A stretch of DNA of 64,000 nt from Linnemannia elongata (Eukaryota; Mortierellomycota; Mortierellomycetes; Mortierellales; Mortierellaceae): NCBI GenBank assembly GCA_036320915.1, contig JAXBDG010000006.1, positions 1,922,001 to 1,986,000 on the forward strand, in the 5' to 3' direction. The first letter of the stretch is position 1. Each line of letters opens with the position of its first letter. Under the pieces are notes generated by a model that was not told the DNA's origin, made no database searches, and saw only the letters and a list, made by a program, of their open reading frames with translations. The position numbers were made by a program, and so were the translations under genes. Below, one piece after another: positions 55,611 to 64,000 of this stretch.

Positions 55611-56743
55611 TCGGCTACCATGGACGAACAGGATTCTTTCATACACACCACCACATACCACTTTTTTTTTTCTTCTTCTTTCTCTTATTACTCCATTTGT
55701 TTCCCCAACCTTTTCTTTTCTTTCTATCCGTTTTGTCGAAACTTTGTCAGTAAAATGATGATCGACACTAATACCAGGCTTGCTTGTTTTTTCACATTTT
55801 TAACCATTACACACAATACCGAACCTCTTTACACTCGACTCTTCATTTTTTTTTTACCTTTTCCAAAAGGTGAGATGAGTGATAAAAGAAACAGCAGCAG
55901 CGAAAACAGCACTCATTGGAAACAGATATCTGGCGGCAAGAAGTAAAAAAAAATGGGACAACGAGGGGAGGTGCGCCAGGGATATCACGGGAATAATAAA
56001 ACCGCTCATGCTCGACTGCAACACAACAACCGAGACCCCTCTTTACATTCTTACTTTCTTTCGTTCCTCAGGCTGTATCTTGTTTCGAATTGACACAAGA
56101 TTGGCAGGGTGAAGTGATAGTGGGAAGGTGTGTTTACGCCACTGTTTCTCGAGTTCTCCATTGCCATTTTTTTTTTCGATCGAAAAAAGAAAAAAAAGAA
56201 GGCTGAAAGGATGAGAGCACGACACTAATAAGCAATTGAACGATGACCAAGATTTGCTCACTGTTCCTAATATTTGTCTTTTTTCACTGCCACTTTTTTC
56301 ATCAAGCCCTTACTTGGCTGGTTTTACTTTTTGTGCGCTTCTTTATTTTGTTTGGGCGATGGTATATAGTAAATTTGGTGGCATGCATATTGCTTTGATT
56401 CCTTCCGTAAGGCATCTGCACTCTTTATTTTTTTTTTTCTTCTCCGGCGCCCAGGCAATGGTTGGACGATACGATCAAGGCGGCGTTCGTTTCGTAAAAA
56501 CGTTCGGCGTGAGAATTGGTGGCGTCTTGGAGTATCAGAAGGTCGCACGATTAGACTCGCTTCTGAGCGTCATCCTGTTTGAAGAAATGGGGGGTTGGAA
56601 GAGTCGCGAACCAACCAACCAGCCAACCAGTCTCGACTTCCAGTCCCCACCCCCCTGGAACGTCCTTTTTAAGCCCAACTCTCTTTTTTTTTTTTTGGGC
56701 CACTTCATTGTTCCCTCCCGACACATCCCACAACAAACTCGAC
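55611..56743. other. Intergenic region, about 1.1 kb
   Basis: 3' UTR of the Q/N-rich gene and promoter of the FoP-type gene. An open frame from about 56458 runs into exon 1 of the next gene in another frame; it looks partly protein-like but has no recognisable domain, so it is not called. Confidence 0.55.
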
Positions 56744-56883
56744 ATGGCATCGAAGAACGGACAAATTCTCTACCTCGGCGGATCCTCAGGCAACGCAGGC
56801 GGATCCCTCAGCACCAGGTACACCACCCCGCCAACTCATACATGGGGCATCCCTTTTTTTGTGGGAGAGGAAGAGGGGAGGGG

Positions 56884-56919
<36 letters not shown>

Positions 56920-57854
56920 GCAGGTTTTTTTATTTCCTGTTTTCTGCAGATGTTAAAACAAAAAAGTGATCTACTAATCGCCCTTAGTTCTTTATAAAAA
57001 AAAAAAAAAAAAAAAATAGGTTCCAGAAGTTGGCACAGTCCCGTAACAGCGGTATCACAATCGTCAACCCCTCCACAGGAATCGAGTCGCGTCCAGGGCG
57101 GAGTCTGGGACTAGGATTCGCCACCGGATCGCATCCCCATGGACCCGGTGGTCATCGTATTAGCACAGGAGCAGCAGCAGGAGGATCATTATCAACAGGA
57201 CGCAGCGCAGGAAGCAATAACAGAGGTGGAAGAGGAAGAGGAGGACGAGAATCGGGATTGGTACCGGGAGGACTTCACACTGCAGGCGGGCTAGCAAGAG
57301 CCATGCAGGAACGTGGAACGGGTGTTTCGGACGAGTTCTTGTTGAACCCTGCGGCTAGCATTGCAGTAGCTGGAGGAGGAAGAGGAGGACCTGTTGGATC
57401 ACGGAGGGGTCGGGGCCAGTATGCTACTGCTGCGGCTGGAGCTGGAGGAGCTGTGATGGGTGGAGCGCGTGCGAGTCGTCATAAGGCTTTGGTGTTGGGT
57501 GGTCGGCCGGGCGGGAGGCAACAAACTGCTGCTGCAGTATTACCTACGACACAACAGCATAGGGGCGGTGCAGCACAAGCAGGAGCAGCAGCAGCAAGAG
57601 GAGGCAGATCAAATGCGGGCAAGGCAGCTAAGGCAGCAGCTAGGGCAGTGGGAGGGAATACACAGGCAACTGGAGCTGGAGCAGGGAAGAAGGGAAAGAA
57701 GGGCACCAAGGCAAAACCAGCACCGGCCAACGCTGGCGACCTGGACTCGCAATTGGACGCTTACATGATGAAGGACAGCAAGACTGCGACCAGTGTGCTT
57801 GACAATGATCTGGATAGTTATATGGCCGACAAACCTGCCGAGAACGATTGGTAG
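56744..57854 (+). CDS. FoP/CHTOP-type RNA-binding protein (RGG-rich, C-terminal duplication)
   Basis: Exons 56744-56817 and 57020-57854 give 302 residues. The middle is Gly/Arg/Ala-rich with many RGG and GRG units (for example NNRGGRGRGGRE), the usual targets of arginine methylation and RNA-binding elements. The C-terminus carries the FoP duplication: LDSQLDAYM and, 20 residues later, LDNDLDSYM, before a final acidic stretch. In animals this family (CHTOP) couples mRNA processing to TREX-mediated export in the nucleus. A like role is inferred from domain and composition. The intron is peculiar: a T28 run near its start and A21 placed directly before the acceptor TAG, so it lacks the usual polypyrimidine tract. 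Confidence 0.83.
56887..57016. repeat. Complementary T28 and A21 runs within one intron
   Basis: T28 at 56887-56914 and A21 at 56996-57016 lie in the same 202-bp intron, 81 bp apart. In the transcript they could pair as a U-A helix. The A run abuts the 3' splice site. Confidence 0.85.
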
Positions 57855-58099
57855 TCCTCCTCACACGGAGTTCCCTTGCTTGCTTTTGACGCCTTGTGTA
57901 GCTCTGCCTTTTGGTTATTCTACGAGGAACAGGACTCTCGCTAGTTTTTTTTTCTTAATATAACAGACTTTTTGTTTATTTTTTCTCACACTGTCATGAT
58001 ATGATACATCAGCATTCATTCGTGTGCTGGGTAATAGGTTGTATCGACAGCGTTTACTCAAACACAAAATGGAAGTATTGCGGAAAAACGACAAATTGG
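57855..58099. other. Convergent region between the FoP-type gene and the type II membrane protein gene
   Basis: 245 bp with two facing 3' UTRs. No feature beyond short T runs. Confidence 0.55.
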
Positions 58100-59983
58100 C
58101 TAAGAAAAGATAAGGGTAGAGGATCCATGGGTAGAATGAAGACCGACGTTTCCCAGAGAAAAGCTGTCCTCGCTGTCAGGGTAGCCCTTGTAGCCGAGTT
58201 TCTTGGACGGTTCTGAGTGAGAGTATCGAATGACGGTATCGCTGTCGTCCTTCTGAAGGATGGTGGCCTTTCGTGAGTGCGATGATGTTACTGCTACGTC
58301 TCCGAAGAATAAATCCGCCTAGTTTCAAAAGATGGGAAAGGAAGTGAAAGATGGATATAGGGAGTGAGACTGATGGCCATAAGATAGACGCGTGTTGTGT
58401 GCATTGCTTGCTGTCATGGTCATTTTTTGATTCGGCCAAAAAAAAAAAAAAAAAAAAAAGGAACTTACGACTTCGAGGATGGTGTCGCTGTAACTGTCAG
58501 CATTGATGGTAACAAGCTGGTAATCATTCAAATCAACCCGTCCCGTCACAGACCCTTCCTCAGCCTCAGCTTGTACATATACCGTTGAAATCCAATACCC
58601 ATTCTCTCCGTCCTCCGCATCATCCAGCTCTCCCTGTCGAATATCTACATGGACATCACCCTTACTGTGCGAAATTGGGTTAAAGAAATAGACGAGCTCT
58701 TCATCTTCTGGGTACTCCCAGGGCTCGTCCTTGTTGGTAGGGATGATCACGGTGGCGATCGCAGTGAGGGAGACGTCACCCTGTTGGGTCTCGAGGCGGG
58801 CGCGGATGGGTCTCCCGGAGCCTGCGGATTTGAGGGGTCCGACAGAGATAGAGCCCTTGTGGGTGATCTGTGCGTTGAGGGTCGAAACGCGCAGAACGGG
58901 TTCGTCGTCGTCTCGTCTCTTCCTTCCTTCACTTCCAGCATGCGGGGACCTCCCGTCACCATTTTTCTTGCCATCATCATCACCATGATTGGCAGAGCCG
59001 GTGAGGATAAACTCACCCGTATGCGCAGTGAGGTGCAACAACGAGAACCTCGCCTGGGCAAGCGAAACCCCGGACTCAACACGAAGGTGTGTCCCCTCAA
59101 TACTGAGCTCTCCATCAAACTTCAAAGGCACCGTGATCTTGAGCCAGAGTTGGGCTCGTTCGATTGGATGGAGTTTAGATCTGCCGACTCGAAAGTGGAT
59201 ACGGGTTCCTGTCTCGCCCTTGGTGCTTCCATACATCAATCCTGGCTCCTCCAGGTCATCCTCATCGTCATCACCGTCTTTGCGGTGGTGATCCTTCTTG
59301 TCCTTATTCTTGCCATCATTGTGAAGGATATTAACATAGTGCCTGTCATTCCTGTACATGTCCTCCTTTCGCTGACGCTCCGTAAAATCCACTCCAATCA
59401 CCTGAATCGTCACATCCTTGACACTTGCATCACTCTCCAACTGCACAAAACTCACCAACTCCTCCCCTGCACCACCACTACTACCCTCACCCCCTGCAAC
59501 TCCATCGTCTCCAAAGGCAGGATACCCCAACGAAAGGAAAACCCGCTTATCGGCAACAACAATCTTGGAAGGGATCTTGTAGTCGTTATCGGAATCACGA
59601 AGGAAGAAGGGGAGCCAGAAAGCGGCGGTGAGGGCGATGAGGATGAAGGCAAGGGAGCATGCGATCCCGGCCCACCGTTTGTATTTCAGTCTCCTGTCCC
59701 TTGCGTCCTGACCCACCACCACTATTTTGTTTTGTATTTGTTGTTGTTATGGGGGATGACAGGAGGATAGAGGGCGAGGGTGAAAAGGGACGAAACCAGG
59801 TGTTATTGTTAGAAAAGAGTAGCAAAGAAGGGTGTGGTTGTGTATCTTGTGCGTGTTTTGCGTGGGGATAGAGAGGGAAACAACGGCATGAATGAATTGT
59901 CGTGTGTGTATTTTACAGTGTTCTGTCTCGGCCACTGGCGCCTCTGGGTCCCTGTGTGCTGCTGGTCTGTCTCTGTCTGTCAT
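58100..59983 (-). CDS. Type II membrane protein with probable beta-helix ectodomain
   Basis: Three exons (59983-59917, 59721-58469, 58318-58100) give 512 residues. A 38-residue basic cytosolic N-terminus leads to one helix at about 39-62 (WAGIACSLAFILIALTAAFW) and no signal peptide, so the bulk should lie outside or in a lumen. The ectodomain has regularly spaced short beta segments such as LSIEGTHLRVESG, LTAHTGEFILTG, ITHKGSISVGPL, LETQQGDVSLTA and VQAEAEEGSVTGRV. This rhythm resembles DUF4097-like adhesin beta-helices. Asp/Lys-rich loops break it twice. Exons 2 and 3 join in phase 0 to restore DTILEVADLFFGDVAV. Exon 1 was chosen because its phase and Kozak context fit and no nearer ATG is in frame. 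Function is unknown; beta-helix similarity is by pattern only. Confidence 0.8.
58438..58459 (-). repeat. A22 (U-tract on the transcribed strand) just after a 5' splice site
   Basis: In the minus-strand gene this run becomes a U22 tract that begins about 10 nt into the intron 58319-58468. U-rich sequence just downstream of a donor can favour U1 recruitment through TIA-1-type proteins; that effect is an inference here. Confidence 0.75.
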
Positions 59984-60697
59984 AGTTCCTGTTGTTTTTC
60001 TCGCTTCAGTAAGGGTGGGGAGTGGGGGGGAGAAGGGTAGGGTCGAAGGGAAGTTGAGGTGAAGGGAAGGGAGGAACAGGAAGTGGTGTGTGGGTAGAGT
60101 GTGTGCAGTGTGAGAAAAAGTACAGAAAAAGGAAGAGAAGGAGAGAAGAAAGTGGAAACGGTCACCTTTTTTTTTATCGGTGAGAGAAAGCAGTGTTCTT
60201 TTCCATGAGCCCAAGCCCACAACATAAAAAAATGCGCATTGTTGTTGGTGGTCGCATGAGCTGGATAACGTTTACATTTACTATTTGCCATCTTCTTCCT
60301 CCCCTTAGGCCGCATGCTCGTGTGCTGGTTTTGCTCCCTCGTTGGTAGTTGAATCGTTGGACATGTTGTGAGGGAAGGAGGGGCACAAGAGGGCAGTGCG
60401 CAAAGCGAGAAGAAATTGGAGTGTCCCTAGGCCTTAGCCAAAATAATAAATAAATAGAAATAACGCAATGGAGGACTCAAGCGGATAGTTTAAGCGTTTG
60501 CCCCAGATCATGTTGAGAAGGAAAACACGGAGGCTTTCGTAACCGCCTTACTCTTTGGTTCTCACATTCGATGCACTCCTCCGTCATCCATTGCATATCC
60601 TTGCCAGCGTGTTATTTTTTCTTTTGAATGCAATACTGTCTAGGTTGTTTTAATGGTATGAAAAATAACAGGTAGAAAAAAAAACTTCTACACTAAC
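59984..60697. other. Intergenic region with a 19-codon upstream open frame
   Basis: 714 bp between two minus-strand genes. A short open frame on the minus strand starts at 60363 (MSNDSTTNEG ...) and stops after 19 codons. It may be an upstream ORF of the type II membrane protein transcript or chance. Confidence 0.45.
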
Positions 60698-63600
60698 CTA
60701 GGGAGCCCAGGTCTCGCGGTGGAAGTCAACTGCCCACTTGGCAGCCTTGACCTGTTTCTCGCAATGCTCAACAAACGCCTCGGGTCCAGCACCAAACACC
60801 GTAACTTCACCAGGATCACCTCCAACGGGTCCAACACCGCCCGCCATAAACTTTTCAATCACCCGCTTGACATTCACACGACCTCTCGAGAAGACAACAT
60901 CGCCCTCATCCCAGTTCCCGTCCTCGACACTCAATTTCTCGTCCTCAATGTCCAGCTCGGGGTAAGGCAGGTTCTTGTTCTTCTTGCCATTAGAGGAAGA
61001 GGAGGAAGAGGAAGAGGAACCGGATTCGAGGTCCTTGAGCGAGCTGGCTTCAAGGGACCGGAAGAGGGACCGGCGAGCAAACCACATGACGACATAGCTG
61101 ACGAGCGACATGGCAATAACGTGACCAAACTCGGGAATGGTCGCGTAAGTGCCATAACAGATCTTACTCTGTGTCTGGTCCATATCCTGCATGACATCGC
61201 AATACCGTGAAGAGCCCTCCCAATGGATTGCGCGGAGGATGTACCAGACTCCTAGAGGCAAGACGATCATGATGGCGGTAGTGTGGAGGTCGAGACGGGC
61301 GTATTTGGTCGCCAGGCTGGCAGAGTTGGCATCTTGGAAGGTTGGCAGGCGTTTGGAGTCGTAAGTCATCGTGCGTGTTGGGATCGAGCGTGTAACAGCA
61401 GCTGTGGTGTCCTGGCCGGGTTCGCCACCTTCGGTGATAATGTTGTGGTCCATGGAAAAGGTGACGGGGCTTGTAGGCGAGGTAGGGGTTGGGCAAGAGG
61501 TAGAAGGATCGATCTCGGAACTGAGGCTGGAAGACACTCTGCGAACCGATTCGTTTCCACGCTGACCGTTCAAGTCAATCACCATATCAGTCGACTCATC
61601 ACGGACATGCTTGCCGGCAGACGAAAAGGTCAAAGAACCAATAGCAGGAGCTGCACCAGCAGGAGTGGTAGAGGTAGCATCAGCAGCCTTCTCCTTCTCG
61701 TTGGCGGCAGAGGACTTTTCAACAATTGTGCGTCCAGACAAGGCTCTCTTTAGCATAGTACCCGTACGCCTAAGGGACTGGAAACGCTTCTTTTTCTTCT
61801 CCTTCTTGATCGACGGTCCAGGAACCTGGATATCGTTCTTGATGACATGGGCATGGGCTCCCATAAGGGTTTGGGGCTTATCGGGGCGGGAGACATAGAT
61901 TTCAACATGGAGCCAGGAGGTGAAGCGAGGGTCGCGCGTGATCTGGTGGAGGAAGGAGCCGTAGGCGTGGAGTTCACTGCGGGTGCGGAAGGTGCAGATG
62001 AGGTGGAGCTGGATGCGGAGGGGTGCGTTTGAGGATGCGATCTGGGCGGCGATTGCCTTGATCAGCGACATGAAAGTTGTAATAGCAGCGCCCGCTGAAG
62101 TGGTTGATTGGATCAGATAAGAATAAAGGGTAAGTGATTAGTAATCAGTGTATGGCTGATAAAACGGTGATCAATACAATTTGCATCAGATAAATGATTT
62201 GATAAAAACTTACCAACGAACATAATAAGGACATCGGACTTGAGGTAGTCATGGCGGCGATCTCCAAAGACACCATCCACATCAGCTTTGACACGGATCC
62301 GTTTATCCTCCTTTCCACAGAGCCGTGCCATCGCGCCAGTCCAACTAGCCTTGTTCTCGTTATACGTCCGAATAAACAACGTGATTGAACAAGGATCCTC
62401 CGCCCAATAACTTGCAATGGTAAACGGATGATACAAACCACCCAATTCAGGGACTCGAACAAGGATATAGTCACCGGGGTAATAGGGTTTCATGGGTTCG
62501 GGGCCCGAGAAGGTCATCTTGATAATATCAGCGTCGCTGTTGAGGGTGATAGATGCTTCAGGGTAAAGAGTGCGGGCTTGGATGATCTTGGGGACGAATC
62601 GATCGACGTAGTAGAGGATGACATTGGGCAAGAGGTAGTACCAGAGGACGTAGTACGGGTAGTGAACCACTGTGCCGACAAAGAAGATGATGGTCATGTA
62701 GCGATGGAGACCGATGAACCAGCCGTAGTACCGGCGACGGATGTATGGGATCGAGAAGAACGCGAGAATCGCCAACGCACCCTATTACAAACACGAATAA
62801 TCGAAACAAGTACGTGTTAATGAGGAAAAATACTGAAACGCCAATCTATGGACCTAAAACTTCAGTTAACAGATCAAGAAAGAGAAACGAAAAGAAAAGA
62901 AAGACTTACCAAAGCAACACATCCCATGATGTTCATGGTAGAACGACCGATATCATAAAAGTTGAACTCTTCAGCCAGGGCGTTGACGGAGTGGTAATAT
63001 AAGATGTAACCGACAGTGTGGAGACAGGACCAGAAAAAGATCAATGCACCCAACCAACGATGGAGTGGCAGAACCTCAGAGTAGGTGAATCCAAGGGCTT
63101 GAAGCATCGAGCGGCGCAGGACCAAGAACAGAATGATGCCACAGCAGGCAATCGCGTTGTAACCACCGATAAAACCGATCTGAACTAGATGTTGGTTGAT
63201 AAAGAAGGGTTTGACAGGTATGAGAACGGAGGAAAGCGTAAAAAGTCACTGAAAGAAGGAGAAAGTCCGTGCTGAGCGGCGTGGATCATATCAGTAATGT
63301 CAGCGAAGAAAAAAAACTTACGTCCGATGACAGCCTCGACGGTAGTATCAGGATCCTCCAGCTCATCTCCAAGAGTCGAAGCAACAACAATGGCGATCCA
63401 ACCTAGCTGAATCAAAACCACAGCTCCGACCAAGACCCAGTACTTGACCGTATACCCCCAAAGGATATGAAGCTCCCAAAGCGAGGTCTTCTCCTTGGGC
63501 GATTTGGCGGTCGTAACCTTTTGAAGAGAGTGCTGGAACTCACGTTCAGATCGGAAGTAGTGACCCCAGATCGTGGCTGTGTGGCCCAAGACGACAGGGA

Positions 63601-63763
63601 GGATACAGAAGGCCGAGACGAGGTAGTCGCGGTTGTGGTAAGTGAAGATCCATTCGCGGGCTTTGATCCAGGTGATGTAGCCTTCGCCGGCGTTGTAGCC
63701 GTAGAAGACTAGGATGCAGAAGAGGATGAATGCTCGGAGGGGGTCGATTTTGAGGAGCTTCAT
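60698..63763 (-). CDS. Ferric-reductase/NADPH-oxidase-type transmembrane flavocytochrome
   Basis: Four exons (63763-63322, 63184-62910, 62781-62214, 62094-60698) give 893 residues. This family moves electrons from NAD(P)H through FAD and two hemes across a membrane, usually to reduce ferric iron. The heme-binding His pairs are His189/His203 and His265/His279, each with the standard 14-residue spacing. The FAD motif is HPFT (357-360). The nucleotide-binding domain starts at AGAAITTFMSL (about 430) and ends with VTVFGAGPEAF near the C-terminus. Between them lies an insert of some 350 residues, Ser/Lys/Thr-rich, with two extra hydrophobic helices at about 697-721 and 750-770. That layout recalls plant FRO-type reductases. 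Whether the substrate is iron, copper or oxygen cannot be told. The start at 63763 opens straight into the first helix. Confidence 0.92.
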
Positions 63764-64000
63764 GGTTGATAGAATGTAGTTCTGTTTCAGGGAGGTTAAA
63801 GGGGGGTGGTTATCGGTTAAAGAGGCAACCGATCAGCGGGTGGAGATAAGGAGTTGAGGTATGTACAATGGAAAAGTTAAGTAGATGTAATGCAGTGGAA
63901 TGAAGATCGATACAGGCGAGTAGTGAATGTTATATGATGAGGATAAAAACGTAGCAGTATCAAATATACAATGAAGAAGCAAGGAGCAGAAAAGTGGAAG
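63764..64000. other. Upstream region of the ferric-reductase-type gene
   Basis: 237 bp to the window edge; presumably its promoter and 5' leader on the minus strand. No motif is called. Confidence 0.45.

Noticed and set aside
56458..56820. Open frame upstream of and overlapping exon 1 of the FoP-type gene
   Set aside because: Some residues look protein-like, but it has no domain, runs through homopolymers and overlaps a well-supported exon in another frame.
60309..60365. 19-codon open frame as first exon of the type II membrane protein
   Set aside because: No GT donor occurs before its stop codon, so it cannot splice to the body. It is at most an upstream ORF.
1..64000. CRISPR arrays, rRNA, prophage or bacterial operons
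   Set aside because: No regularly spaced direct repeats with unique spacers, rRNA segments or operon-like gene packing were seen. All genes are eukaryotic in form.

Overview
This window looks like nuclear chromosomal DNA from a filamentous fungus, most likely an early-diverging lineage of the Mortierella type (Mucoromycota). The lineage is an inference. It rests on many short GT-AG introns, intergenic DNA full of long homopolymer and CT/GA runs, Q/N- and Ser/Thr-rich proteins, and a fungal-type sphingolipid C9-methyltransferase. I see no rRNA, no convincing tRNA, no CRISPR array and no bacterial or viral block. I support 20 protein genes: 19 host genes, the first of them cut by the left edge, and one transposase. 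Exon joins were worked out by hand from splice signals, and every multi-exon model was checked to keep a single open frame.

Layout. 1-532: 3' end of a Gly/Tyr-rich protein gene, then about 3.8 kb of simple-sequence DNA. 4.3-12.9 kb (+): sphingolipid C9-methyltransferase, TFIID subunit TAF4, and a secreted Lys/Pro-rich protein. 13.1-21.4 kb: two head-to-head pairs, TAP42/COX10 and an Rcf1-type HIG1 protein/RAD54. 24.6-35.3 kb: three single-pass membrane proteins, one mucin-like (+) and two Rcr-like PPxY proteins (-) that share an intron position. 37.0-45.5 kb: SDH4 (-) and the mitochondrial processing peptidase beta subunit (+). Between them sits a complete Mutator-like (MULE) transposon with matching terminal inverted repeats and a perfect 9-bp target duplication. 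45.9-57.9 kb: an Asterix-type ER protein (-), a 1,343-residue PPR protein (+), a Q/N-rich coiled-coil protein (+) and a FoP/CHTOP-type RGG protein (+). 58.1-63.8 kb (-): a type II membrane protein with a probable beta-helix ectodomain, and a ferric-reductase-type oxidoreductase.

How the genes relate. Five host genes serve mitochondria: COX10, the HIG1 protein, SDH4, MPP beta and, by its N-terminus, the PPR protein. Three of them lie in head-to-head pairs, and the SDH4/MPP beta pair shared a promoter of about 310 bp before the MULE landed in it. TAF4, RAD54 and the FoP protein are nuclear. The mucin-like, Rcr-like and beta-helix proteins act at membranes or the cell surface. The most striking feature is the MULE: an apparently intact, recently inserted autonomous element placed between two essential respiratory genes.
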